From the NCBI GenBank assembly GCA_030524705.1, contig JAUNGD010000021.1:1-46924 (forward strand): a stretch of DNA of 46,924 nucleotides, read 5' to 3'. A program made the translations under genes and the position numbers. The notes below the pieces were generated by a model, which did not search any database, was not told where the DNA came from, and worked only from the letters and a program-made list of their open reading frames with translations. This DNA is from Lachnospiraceae bacterium. Lineage in GTDB: Bacteria; Bacillota; Clostridia; Lachnospirales; Lachnospiraceae. Positions 9,108 through 16,643 of this stretch are shown here, in pieces (the first letter of the stretch is position 1; each line of letters opens with the position of its first letter).

Positions 9108-10082
9108 ATGCCGATTAAAGTACAAAGCAATCTGCCGGCAAGGGAGATTCTTGAGAGAGAGAATATCTTTGTTATGGACGAAAACAGAGCGGTGCATCAG
9201 GATATCCGTCCGATTCATATTGCGATCCTGAATCTGATGCCGCTGAAGGAGGATACGGAGCTGCAGCTTCTGCGTTCCCTGTCCAATACGCCGCTTCAGG
9301 TGGACGTTACCTTTGTGAAGGTAAAGTCCCATGAGGCAAAGAACACGTCCACCAGCCATTTGAATGAATTTTATGTGGAATTTGACGACATCAGAGAACG
9401 GCGGTTTGACGGAATGATCATCACCGGAGCACCGGTGGAGATGATGGAATTTGAAGAGGTGGATTATTGGGAGGAGCTTACCCAGATCATTGACTGGACA
9501 GAAAAAAATGTTACCTCCACGATCTATCTGTGCTGGGCGGCCCAGGCCGGGCTGTATTATCATTACGGCCTGCAGAAAAAGGTCCTGGACAAAAAGATGT
9601 TCGGGCTATTCTGGCATCGTGTCCTGAACCGCAAGGTTCCCCTGGTGCGGGGATTCGACGATATATTTCTCGCTCCTCACTCGAGACATACCGATGTTCC
9701 CATGGAGGAGATACGGAAGGTGAAGGAGCTGACGGTGCTGGCCGAGTCAGACGAGGCAGGACTGTTTCTGGCCATGGCGGATAACGGCCGGAAAATTTTT
9801 GTCATGGGGCATCCCGAGTATGACCGGGTGACGCTGGACGGAGAGTATCAGCGGGATCTGTCAAAGGGACTGCCCATCGAGATCCCAAAGAATTATTATG
9901 CGGAGGACAACCCGGAAAACAAACCGCTGCTCCGGTGGCGCTCCCACGCCAACAATCTGTATACGAACTGGCTGAACTACTATGTATATCAGGTGACTCC
10001 GTACGACCTGATGGGAGCGCCGGATTTTACTCAGGACCAGATTGAAAAGGAAAATTTGCTGGATTCTCAGTATTATATCTGA
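9108..10082 (+). CDS. metA: Homoserine O-acetyltransferase (MetA/HTS family)
   Basis: 324 residues. Acylates homoserine as the first committed step of methionine synthesis. Catalytic Cys142 (YLCWAAQ), His235 and Glu237 (GHPEYD) fall at exactly the family numbering. Residue 111 is Glu (GAPVEMMEF), the residue known from the Bacillus cereus enzyme to select acetyl-CoA; succinyl-specific enzymes such as E. coli MetA have Gly. Hence acetyl-CoA use is predicted despite membership of the MetA family, which suits an acetogen. ATG 9108 follows GAGGAGGAG. The 102-base gap before it shows no SAM riboswitch. Confidence 0.92.
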   Translation: MPIKVQSNLPAREILERENIFVMDENRAVHQDIRPIHIAILNLMPLKEDTELQLLRSLSNTPLQVDVTFVKVKSHEAKNTSTSHLNEFYVEFDDIRERRFDGMIITGAPVEMMEFEEVDYWEELTQIIDWTEKNVTSTIYLCWAAQAGLYYHYGLQKKVLDKKMFGLFWHRVLNRKVPLVRGFDDIFLAPHSRHTDVPMEEIRKVKELTVLAESDEAGLFLAMADNGRKIFVMGHPEYDRVTLDGEYQRDLSKGLPIEIPKNYYAEDNPENKPLLRWRSHANNLYTNWLNYYVYQVTPYDLMGAPDFTQDQIEKENLLDSQYYI

Positions 10083-10085
10083 CCG

Positions 10086-10121
10086 GCGCTGTGCCGTACC
10101 GGAGAATGCGGCGCGTTTTTT
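10086..10121 (+). terminator. Possible terminator after metA (proximal)
   Basis: GCGCTG (10086-10091) pairs with CGGCGC (10109-10114, one G-U) and is followed by G and six T. Short stem; backed up by the stronger hairpin just downstream. Confidence 0.5.
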
Positions 10122-10132
10122 GTCGAATTTGG

Positions 10133-10171
10133 CACTGCAGGACCTGAAAAACGGGTTTTGCAGTGTTTTTT
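10133..10171 (+). terminator. Intrinsic terminator after metA (distal)
   Basis: CACTGCA (10133-10139) pairs with TGCAGTG (10159-10165), with an inner ACC/GGT pairing, followed by six T. Confidence 0.75.
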
Positions 10172-10227
10172 ACAAAAAAAATACAAAAAATTTGCACAAA
10201 AAACTACCCCTACGAAAAAAAATGGTG

Positions 10228-10233
10228 TATAAT
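10228..10233 (+). promoter_or_regulatory. -10 element upstream of glgC
   Basis: A perfect TATAAT lies 36 bases before the glgC start codon. No convincing -35 at 16-18 bases is visible; the upstream A-rich tracts could act as an UP element. An activator or alternative sigma factor cannot be excluded. Confidence 0.5.
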
Positions 10234-10268
10234 TTGAACATAAGGATTATTTACAGGGAGGAAGTATT

Positions 10269-11477
10269 ATGGCTAAAGAAATGATTGCAATGCTTCTTGC
10301 TGGCGGTCAGGGCTCTCGTCTGTATGCATTGACCCAGAAGCTTGCAAAACCAGCAGTTCCGTTTGGCGGTAAATATCGTATTATTGATTTTCCGCTTTCA
10401 AACTGCGTTAATTCTGGCATTGATACCGTGGGTATTCTTACTCAGTATCAGCCGCTTGTATTGAATGAGTATATTGGAAACGGTCAGCCGTGGGATCTTG
10501 ACCGTCTCCATGGCGGTGTTCATGTTCTGCCGCCGTATCAGCAGGCATCTGGTTCTGACTGGTATAAGGGAACCGCAAATGCGATTTACCAGAACCTGGC
10601 GTTCATTGAGCGCTACGATCCGCAGTATGTGATTATTCTCTCAGGAGACCAGATCTGCAAGCAGGACTATAGTGATTTCCTGAAATTCCACAAGGAGAAG
10701 AATGCGGAATTCAGTGTTGCTGTCATGGAGGTTCCGTGGGACGAGGCGTCCCGTTTCGGACTGATGGTGGCGGACGAGAATGACAAGATCACAGAGTTCC
10801 AGGAGAAGCCGAAGAATCCGAAGTCCAATCTGGCTTCCATGGGTATCTATATTTTCAACTGGGATATCTTAAAGAAATATCTGACTGAAGATGAGGCTGA
10901 TCCGAATTCTGAGAACGATTTTGGAAACAACATTATCCCGAATCTGCTTCGCGACAACAGAAGAATGTATGCATATCATTTCAGCGGTTACTGGAAGGAT
11001 GTCGGAACGATTTCCTCTCTCTGGGAAGCAAATATGGAAGTACTCGATCCCGAGCACAGCGGTATCGACCTCTTCGATGAAGACTGGAAGATCTACAGCC
11101 GCAACAGCGGTATGACCGGCCATAAGATCAGTGCGGGAGCTGTTGTAGAAAACTCCATGATCACAGACGGCTGCCGCGTGAAGGGAAGCGTTAAGCACTC
11201 GATCCTGTTCGCAGGCGTACAGGTAGAAGAGGGCGCTGTGATTGAAGATGCAGTTATCATGGGCGGCTCTGTGATTAAGGCGGGAGCTGTCGTAAAGCAC
11301 TGCATTATCGCTGAAAATGTAACCATCGGCGAAAATGCTGTAGTAGGAGCTATGCCGGAGGGCGACGAGAAGGGCGTGGCTACGGTAGGCGCAGGCATCA
11401 CGATCGGCGAGAATGCACCGATCGGCCCGAATGCCATGGTAAATAAAAATGTAGAAGGTGGTGGAGAACAATGGTAA
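10269..11477 (+). CDS. glgC: Glucose-1-phosphate adenylyltransferase catalytic subunit GlgC
   Basis: 402 residues. Makes ADP-glucose from glucose-1-phosphate and ATP for glycogen synthesis. The N-terminal nucleotidyltransferase domain shows [51 protein letters not shown] and GYWKDVGT; the C-terminal third is a left-handed beta-helix with hexapeptide repeats ([11 protein letters not shown] ... [12 protein letters not shown]). The start has GGGAGGAAG 6-8 bases upstream. It overlaps glgD by 7 bases. In Firmicutes GlgC and GlgD form a heteromer with GlgC as the main catalyst (family knowledge). Codon use here (GGT, CGT, CTG) suggests good expression. Confidence 0.95.
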   Translation: MAKEMIAMLLAGGQGSRLYALTQKLAKPAVPFGGKYRIIDFPLSNCVNSGIDTVGILTQYQPLVLNEYIGNGQPWDLDRLHGGVHVLPPYQQASGSDWYKGTANAIYQNLAFIERYDPQYVIILSGDQICKQDYSDFLKFHKEKNAEFSVAVMEVPWDEASRFGLMVADENDKITEFQEKPKNPKSNLASMGIYIFNWDILKKYLTEDEADPNSENDFGNNIIPNLLRDNRRMYAYHFSGYWKDVGTISSLWEANMEVLDPEHSGIDLFDEDWKIYSRNSGMTGHKISAGAVVENSMITDGCRVKGSVKHSILFAGVQVEEGAVIEDAVIMGGSVIKAGAVVKHCIIAENVTIGENAVVGAMPEGDEKGVATVGAGITIGENAPIGPNAMVNKNVEGGGEQW

Positions 11478-12613
11478 AATCTAACTCAAGTGCACTTGGC
11501 ATTATCTTTCCAAACAATTATGATCCGCTGATTCCGGATCTGGTCAATGTGCGTATGATGGCGTCCATCCCCTTTGCAGGCCGTTACCGTATGATTGACT
11601 TTATTCTCTCCAGTATGTCAAACTGCGGTATTGATAATATTTCCGTGATGGTAAACAACAATTACCATTCCCTTATGGATCATCTTGGCTCCGGCCGTGA
11701 GTGGGATCTTGTACGCAAAAACGGCGGTCTGAATATCTTCCCGCCCTATGCAGAAAAGGCGTCCAAGCAGTATGCAGGCCGTATCGGCGCTCTGGCAGGT
11801 CTGCTGGGCTTTTTGAGAGAGCAGAAGGAAAAGTACGTTGTTATGGCAGACTCCAGTATTGCCGTTAATTTTGATTTCAAAGCTATGATCCGCAATCACA
11901 TTGAGACCGGCGCAGACGTCAGCATCGCCTACAATGAGCAGGAAATCCCGGAGAGTCTTATGAGGACTATGGATCACAGCAAGGGCTTCTATTATACTTT
12001 CGGTATTGACAACGGCCGTATTACGAAGATCTATGTAAATCCAAGAGAGCAGGGCATCCAGAACTTCTCCATGAATATTTACGTACTGGATCGGGAGCTG
12101 CTCATTGATATGGTCAATACGGCATTCGTACGCGGACAGGAGCATTTCAACCGCGATGTACTGCTTACCCAGCTCAACAAGCTGAATGTACAGGCTTACA
12201 AGTACGATGGATATGTAGCCCGGATCAGCGGTATCAAGAGCTACTTTGATGAGAACATGAAGCTTCTGGATGATTACAATCTGGACGCGCTTTTCTCAGG
12301 CGGTTCTATCTATACCAAGATTCGTGACGACAACCCGACGAGATACCTTGAAGGCGCAAAGGTCAGCAACATCATGGTGGCTGACGGATGTGTCATCGAA
12401 GGTGAAGTAGAAAACAGCGTGCTGTTCCGTGGCGTCAGGGTGGCAAAGGGCGCTAAGGTGAAGAACTGTATCCTGATGCAGGATACGGTGGTTGAGTCCG
12501 GCGCACAGATTGACTATCTGATCGCGGATAAGAACGTGACGATCTCTGCAGGCAAGGAGATGAAGGGCGCAGATACCTTCCCACTGTATATTGCGAAGGG
12601 TCACACGGTATAA
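11471..12613 (+). CDS. glgD: Glucose-1-phosphate adenylyltransferase regulatory subunit GlgD
   Basis: 380 residues. Homologous to GlgC throughout, with an N-terminal nucleotidyltransferase fold ([20 protein letters not shown]) and C-terminal beta-helix ([22 protein letters not shown]). The N-terminal GGxGxRL loop is replaced by [13 protein letters not shown] and the GDQ motif by ADSS, so it is unlikely to be a strong catalyst. This matches GlgD, which tunes and stabilises GlgC in Firmicutes. It starts inside the glgC end, so the operon is translationally coupled. No glycogen synthase or branching enzyme is in the window. Confidence 0.93.
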   Translation: MVKSNSSALGIIFPNNYDPLIPDLVNVRMMASIPFAGRYRMIDFILSSMSNCGIDNISVMVNNNYHSLMDHLGSGREWDLVRKNGGLNIFPPYAEKASKQYAGRIGALAGLLGFLREQKEKYVVMADSSIAVNFDFKAMIRNHIETGADVSIAYNEQEIPESLMRTMDHSKGFYYTFGIDNGRITKIYVNPREQGIQNFSMNIYVLDRELLIDMVNTAFVRGQEHFNRDVLLTQLNKLNVQAYKYDGYVARISGIKSYFDENMKLLDDYNLDALFSGGSIYTKIRDDNPTRYLEGAKVSNIMVADGCVIEGEVENSVLFRGVRVAKGAKVKNCILMQDTVVESGAQIDYLIADKNVTISAGKEMKGADTFPLYIAKGHTV

Positions 12614-12651
12614 GCGCAATACAAAATAAAAATAAATAAGATACAAGATCA

Positions 12652-12722
12652 ATGAGCCGTTTGTCTTTACAGGGATGATTCGCCATTACGAGCACGGATG
12701 ATTCTGGAAGCAGACGGCTCAT
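12652..12722 (+). promoter_or_regulatory. Long-range stem-loop between glgD and cyuA
   Basis: ATGAGCCGT (12652-12660) pairs perfectly with ACGGCTCAT (12714-12722), and TTG/CAG can extend it through one G-U. The 3' arm ends 2 bases before the GGGAG ribosome site of the next gene, and only TTT follows it. Either a weak terminator for glgCD or a structured leader. Two imperfect copies of GGATGATTC lie in the loop. I do not recognise a known riboswitch. Confidence 0.5.
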
Positions 12723-12734
12723 TTGGGAGAAAAA

Positions 12735-14012
12735 ATGAACAAATCAGATGTAAAATATCAGGCTTACGTCAGGATACTTGAGGAGGAGCTGGTGCCGGCT
12801 ATGGGATGTACGGAGCCGATTGCGCTGGCCTATGCGGCGGCGAAGGCGAGAGAGGTCCTGGGATGCATCCCGGACCGGGTATACATCGGAGTCAGCGGCA
12901 GTATCATCAAAAACGTAAAAAGCGTCATTGTGCCTAACACAAACCATCTGAAGGGGATTCCGGCTGCGGCAGCAGCCGGAATTGTTGCGGGAAAGGCAGA
13001 AAAAGAACTAGAGGTGATTTCTGAGGTTACCCGGGAACAGACCCGGCAGATGGCAGAATTTTTGGAGAAGACGCCGATCGAGGTAGAGCACGTTGACAAC
13101 GGCATTATTTTTGATATTATCGTGAAGGTATGCAGGGAGGATTCTTACGCAAAGGTGCGGATCGCGAATTACCATACCAATATAGTTCTGATTGAGAGGG
13201 ATCATGAGACGCTTTTGGAGATTCCGGTGGAGGGCGAAAGCGAAGAGGGGCTGACGGACCGGACGCTTCTGGATATGGAAAGCATATGGGATTTTATCAA
13301 TTCCGTGGATACGGAGGATATTCGGGAAGTGCTTCAGAGGCAGATCGAATACAATACGGCGATCGCGGACGAGGGGCTGCGGGGAGATTACGGCGCAAAC
13401 ATCGGAAGCGTGCTGCTGGATACCTACGGAACTGATGTACGCAACAGGGCGAGGGCCAGAGCCGCCGCAGGCTCCGATGCAAGAATGAACGGGTGTGAGC
13501 TTCCGGTTATTATCAATGCCGGCAGCGGCAACCAGGGGATTACGTGCTCGCTGCCCGTTTTGGAATACGCAAGAGAGCTAAAGGCCGGCGAGGAAAAGAC
13601 GTACCGTGCCCTGGCTTTATCGAATCTGATCGCGATTCACGAGAAGACCGGGATAGGAAGGCTGTCTGCATACTGCGGCGCGGTCAGTGCAGGCTCAGCG
13701 GCCGGCGCAGGAATTGCATATCTTTGCGGCGGCGGATATAAAGAGGTGATCCATACGGTGGTAAATGCTCTGGCCATTGTATCCGGCATCGTGTGTGACG
13801 GCGCAAAGGCCTCCTGCGCTGCGAAGATTGCCTCCTCCGTGGACGCCGGGATACTGGGCTACAATATGTATCTGCGCGGCCAGCAGTTCTACGGTGGCGA
13901 CGGTATTGTGACGAAGGGTGTGGAAGCTACCATCAGCAATATCGGCCGTCTTGGAAAAGAAGGTATGCGGGCGACAAATGAGGAAATAATAAAAATGATG
14001 ATTGGGGATTAA
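12735..14012 (+). CDS. cyuA: L-cysteine desulfidase / serine dehydratase-like family protein (CyuA, UPF0597)
   Basis: 425 residues. The family degrades L-cysteine to pyruvate, sulfide and ammonia with a [4Fe-4S] cluster; older annotations call it serine dehydratase alpha-like. Seen: Cys25 in MGCTEPIALAYA, the GSIIKNVKSVIVPNT segment, INAGSGNQGITCSLPV, and the late Cys pair in CDGAKASCAAK; these Cys are probable cluster ligands or catalytic residues by family analogy. Start ATG 12735 has GGGAG 5 bases upstream; the TTG at 12723 is less likely. The following symporter gene starts 4 bases after the stop, suggesting an uptake-and-degradation operon. Confidence 0.85.
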   Translation: MNKSDVKYQAYVRILEEELVPAMGCTEPIALAYAAAKAREVLGCIPDRVYIGVSGSIIKNVKSVIVPNTNHLKGIPAAAAAGIVAGKAEKELEVISEVTREQTRQMAEFLEKTPIEVEHVDNGIIFDIIVKVCREDSYAKVRIANYHTNIVLIERDHETLLEIPVEGESEEGLTDRTLLDMESIWDFINSVDTEDIREVLQRQIEYNTAIADEGLRGDYGANIGSVLLDTYGTDVRNRARARAAAGSDARMNGCELPVIINAGSGNQGITCSLPVLEYARELKAGEEKTYRALALSNLIAIHEKTGIGRLSAYCGAVSAGSAAGAGIAYLCGGGYKEVIHTVVNALAIVSGIVCDGAKASCAAKIASSVDAGILGYNMYLRGQQFYGGDGIVTKGVEATISNIGRLGKEGMRATNEEIIKMMIGD

Positions 14013-14016
14013 GCGT

Positions 14017-15210
14017 ATGAAAAAACTATGGAAAAGTCTGCCGTTTCGGCTGCTGCTGGGCGTCGTGCTCGGCATTGCTGTGGGTCTGGCGGCGAATGAG
14101 GGCGTCATGAACGTCGTGGTGACGGTCAAATACATTTTGGGACAGCTGATTAATTTCTGTGTCCCTCTGATTATTATCGGCTTTATTGCGCCTTCCATCA
14201 CAAAACTTGGAAACAGTGCGTCAAGAATGCTTGGAGTTGCAATTCTGATTGCCTATGTATCCTCGATTCTGGCCGCGCTTGGCTCAATGGCCGCAGGATA
14301 TGCCATTATTCCTGCGCTGTCCATTGTATCTGAGGTGGATGGCCTGAAGGAGCTGCCGGAAATCGTATTCCAATTGGATATTCCGCAGATTATGCCGGTC
14401 ATGAGTGCGCTGGTGTTTTCTATCTTGCTCGGGCTGGCGGCTGCCTGGACGAAGGCGGAGACCATTACTGCGGTGTTGGATGAGTTTCAGAAGATCGTCC
14501 TTGAGATTGTTACCAAAATAGTTATTCCGATTCTGCCTGTCTTCATTGCTTTTACCTTCTGCGGCCTGGCGTATGAGGGCACGATCACAAAGCAGCTTCC
14601 TGTTTTTGTGAAGATCGTCCTTATCGTTATGATCGGCCATTATATCTGGCTGGCGGTGCTGTATGCAGCGGCGGGAGCGTATTCCGGCTGCAATCCGCTG
14701 GATGTTTTGAAAAACTATGGTCCGGCGTATATCACCGCGGTGGGTACGATGTCCTCTGCGGCTACGCTGGCAGTGGCGCTGCGCTGTGCGAAGAAGTCAG
14801 AGCCGCCGCTTCGGGATGATATGGTGGATTTCGGCATTCCGCTGTTTGCCAATATCCATCTGTGCGGTTCCGTGCTTACGGAGGTATTTTTCGTTATGAC
14901 GGTTTCCAAGGTGCTGTACGGCAGCATTCCGTCTCCCGGAACAATGGTTCTGTTCTGCGTGCTGCTGGGGGTGTTTGCGATTGGCGCACCGGGGGTACCG
15001 GGAGGGACGGTCATGGCTTCTCTGGGACTGATCACCGGAGTGCTTGGCTTTGATGAGACGGGAACGGCCCTGATGCTGACTGTGTTCGCGCTTCAGGACA
15101 GCTTCGGTACTGCGTGCAACGTCACCGGAGACGGAGCTCTTACTTTAATCTTGACAGGATATGCAAAAAGGCATAATATTGAAAAGCAGGATATAAAAAT
15201 AGAATTATAG
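14017..15210 (+). CDS. Dicarboxylate/amino acid:cation symporter (DAACS family)
   Basis: 397 residues, with about eight hydrophobic membrane segments plus re-entrant loops. Diagnostic features are the Ser-rich loop GTMSSAATLAVALRC, the PLFANIHLCGS segment and GAPGVPGGTVMASLGLI near the C-terminus. Family members import glutamate, aspartate, serine, threonine or C4-dicarboxylates with Na+ or H+. Placed directly behind the cysteine desulfidase gene (4-base gap), so a serine, cysteine or similar amino acid is the likely substrate (inference; E. coli CyuP belongs to another family). Start ATG 14017 with GGGG 9 bases upstream; a TTG at 14002 overlaps cyuA and is not preferred. Confidence 0.85.
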   Translation: MKKLWKSLPFRLLLGVVLGIAVGLAANEGVMNVVVTVKYILGQLINFCVPLIIIGFIAPSITKLGNSASRMLGVAILIAYVSSILAALGSMAAGYAIIPALSIVSEVDGLKELPEIVFQLDIPQIMPVMSALVFSILLGLAAAWTKAETITAVLDEFQKIVLEIVTKIVIPILPVFIAFTFCGLAYEGTITKQLPVFVKIVLIVMIGHYIWLAVLYAAAGAYSGCNPLDVLKNYGPAYITAVGTMSSAATLAVALRCAKKSEPPLRDDMVDFGIPLFANIHLCGSVLTEVFFVMTVSKVLYGSIPSPGTMVLFCVLLGVFAIGAPGVPGGTVMASLGLITGVLGFDETGTALMLTVFALQDSFGTACNVTGDGALTLILTGYAKRHNIEKQDIKIEL

Positions 15211-15220
15211 AATTCTGTGG

Positions 15221-15287
15221 GGCTGATGCAGTGCGTCCCGGAGCATGCTGATGAGCATAGTTCCTTCAGAACTGGGTCAGCCTTTTT
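15221..15287 (+). terminator. Possible terminator after the symporter gene
   Basis: GGCTGA (15221-15226) pairs with TCAGCC (15277-15282), followed by five T. The stem is only six pairs around a long loop that contains a further imperfect GCATGCTGATGAGCAT hairpin. Moderate support. Confidence 0.5.
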
Positions 15288-15298
15288 AACACATGATA

Positions 15299-15314
15299 GT
15301 TAGCGAATGCTAAC
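15299..15314 (+). promoter_or_regulatory. Inverted-repeat operator upstream of the metal locus
   Basis: GTTAGC-GAAT-GCTAAC, a perfect 6-base dyad 20 bases before the HMA-protein start. The same GTTAG/CTAAC half-sites recur in opposite arrangement at 15710-15723. Probable binding site for a metalloregulator; the Fur-like protein encoded here is the obvious candidate. Confidence 0.65.
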
Positions 15315-15334
15315 TTAAGTAAGGAGGTCATATT

Positions 15335-15706
15335 ATGGCAAATGCAATTATTATCCTGGTTATTCTTGTGATTGCGGTGCTGGCGGTGCGGAGCTATGTA
15401 AAAAAGCTGGCTCATGGATGCTGCGGAGCGGGGGGAGATGATGAACCCGTCATAAAGGCGGCGGATATGAATCCGGCGCATTATCCCTACAGTGCGACCG
15501 TCGGGATTGAGGGCATGACCTGTAAAAACTGCAGGCAGCGAGTAGAGAATGCCCTGAATAAGTTGGATGGGATCTGGGCGGAGGTAAGCCTGAAGGAGAA
15601 GTCAGCCTTTATCCGAAGCAAAACAGAAATAGATATGGATGAGCTTCGGGTGGCTGTTGCCAGAGCAGGATATACGATGCAGCCAAATGAAAAGGTTAAT
15701 TATTGA
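15335..15706 (+). CDS. Membrane-anchored heavy-metal-associated (HMA) domain protein
   Basis: 123 residues. An N-terminal membrane helix (about 3-20) is followed by a Cys-rich patch HGCCGAGGDD (28-36), then a ferredoxin-like HMA domain (about 54-118) with Cys63 and Cys66 in GMTCKNC, the metal-binding CxxC loop of copper chaperones and P1B ATPases. The short anchor plus Cys-rich patch resembles small FeoB-associated Cys-rich proteins. Strong AAGGAGG ribosome site. It lies upstream of a Fur-like regulator and a P1B ATPase, so a metal-binding partner or donor for the ATPase is inferred. Which metal (Cu, Zn or Fe) cannot be read from sequence. Confidence 0.8.
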   Translation: MANAIIILVILVIAVLAVRSYVKKLAHGCCGAGGDDEPVIKAADMNPAHYPYSATVGIEGMTCKNCRQRVENALNKLDGIWAEVSLKEKSAFIRSKTEIDMDELRVAVARAGYTMQPNEKVNY

Positions 15707-15731
15707 CAACTAACGAAAGTTAGAATATACT
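15703..15731 (+). promoter_or_regulatory. Promoter with operator embedded in the spacer
   Basis: TTGACA (15703-15708), 17-base spacer, TATACT (15726-15731). The spacer contains the inverted repeat CTAAC-GAAA-GTTAG (15710-15723), so a protein bound there would block RNA polymerase. The -35 overlaps the stop codon of the HMA-protein gene. Confidence 0.8.
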
Positions 15732-15783
15732 ATCCAACGGAAAAGATTATAAATTGCATAAAAGAATGGATGTGAAACGAGTC

Positions 15784-16053
15784 ATGGAGGCAAGTGAGAC
15801 AGATAGAAGAATCATCATGCAGAAGGAACAGATTCTTCAGCGTCTGAGGGAGGACGGCTGCAGGATAACGAAGCAGAGACAGGCTTTATTGGATATTATT
15901 TTAGAGGGAGACTGCTCCTGTTGTAAGGAAATCTACTATAGGGCGCTTGCCAGGAATATAAAAATAGGGCCGGCCACGGTTTACCGCATGATTGCGAAGC
16001 TGGAGGAGATCGGCGCCATCAGCCGCTGCAATATGTACCGGATCGAGCTGTAA
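15784..16053 (+). CDS. HTH-only Fur-like metalloregulator
   Basis: 89 residues. Matches the N-terminal winged-helix half of Fur proteins (CRITKQRQALLDIIL...ATVYRMIAKLEEIGAISR) and then stops at MYRIEL, so the C-terminal dimerisation and metal-binding domain of normal Fur (about 140-150 residues) is absent. It carries a CSCC cluster (44-47) that could bind metal or thiols. The end is a clean stop with no detectable remnant downstream, so a short family rather than a fresh frameshift is favoured. ATG starts at 15766, 15784 and 15817 are all possible; none has a strong ribosome site. Likely autoregulates through the dyad in its own promoter. Confidence 0.7.
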   Translation: MEASETDRRIIMQKEQILQRLREDGCRITKQRQALLDIILEGDCSCCKEIYYRALARNIKIGPATVYRMIAKLEEIGAISRCNMYRIEL

Positions 16054-16073
16054 AATGATAAAGTTTCTCAATA

Positions 16074-16104
16074 AGGAAAGAAGCTATGGAAAAAGCTCTT
16101 TCCT
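16074..16104 (+). other. Intercistronic stem-loop between Fur-like and DUF6110-like genes
   Basis: AGGAAAGA (16074-16081) plus GCT pairs with AGC plus TCTTTCCT (16094-16104), about 11 pairs with one bulged A. No T-run follows, so RNA stability or partial attenuation is likelier than termination. A TATAAT at 16110-16115 follows but lacks a credible -35. Confidence 0.45.
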
Positions 16105-16168
16105 GCGCTTATAATGGTCGTGATTTAAGGGAAATTGTTCACGGAAATACAGGTAGGAGGTACATAGT

Positions 16169-16522
16169 ATGTTGGATTGCTTCAAAAAAATAGATTCAAA
16201 GAAGGCGGGCCTGTTCTCGGCGGGCGTTTTGTTTGGTACAGCCGGGATTAAGCTTCTGTCAAGTAAGGATGCCAAAAAGCTTTACACGAATTGTACGGCG
16301 GCGGTGCTGAGGGCAAAGGAATGTGTGATGAAGACAGCGACAAATATCCAGGCAAACGCTGAGGACATTTATGCAGAAGCCAAGCTGATCAATGAGGAAA
16401 GGGCTGCGAAGGAAGAAGTGTATGAAGATACTGCTCAGCCGGAGGAGACATTCGAAGAAGCGGCGGCAGAGACAGATGGGGCTGCACCGACAGAGACAGA
16501 GGAGAATACGGCGGCAGAATAG
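16169..16522 (+). CDS. DUF6110-like small protein
   Basis: 117 residues. The N-terminus (about 9-30, KKAGLFSAGVLFGTAGIKLLSS) is hydrophobic with a glycine-rich membrane-like stretch; the middle is a charged helix (KKLYTNCTAAVLRAKECVMKTATNIQANAEDIYAEAKLINEER); the tail is a low-complexity acidic Glu/Ala region. I recognise the pattern as the DUF6110 type that often sits beside P1B ATPases in Clostridia; this is from memory, not a search. Ribosome site GGAGG 8-10 bases upstream. Role unknown; membrane-associated accessory protein of the ATPase is a guess. Confidence 0.65.
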   Translation: MLDCFKKIDSKKAGLFSAGVLFGTAGIKLLSSKDAKKLYTNCTAAVLRAKECVMKTATNIQANAEDIYAEAKLINEERAAKEEVYEDTAQPEETFEEAAAETDGAAPTETEENTAAE

Positions 16523-16537
16523 AACGGTATGTACGGC

Positions 16538-16561
16538 GCACCTGCAGGAATCTGCAGGTGC
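16538..16561 (+). other. Perfect intercistronic hairpin before the P1B ATPase gene
   Basis: GCACCTGCAG-GAAT-CTGCAGGTGC: ten perfect pairs with a tetraloop, followed by CTTATC and not a T-run. It separates the DUF6110-like gene from the ATPase gene and could set the relative expression of the two by RNA processing or pausing. Confidence 0.6.
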
Positions 16562-16643
16562 CTTATCATGTGCAGAAAATGTTCGGGGCCATGTGCAGGG
16601 CATATGTTCCGGTATATATAAGGAAAGTAGGGATGACAGATAT

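Noticed and set aside
16392-16643. Longer N-terminus of the P1B ATPase
   Set aside because: It overlaps the DUF6110-like gene out of frame and reads as Arg/Lys-rich noise.
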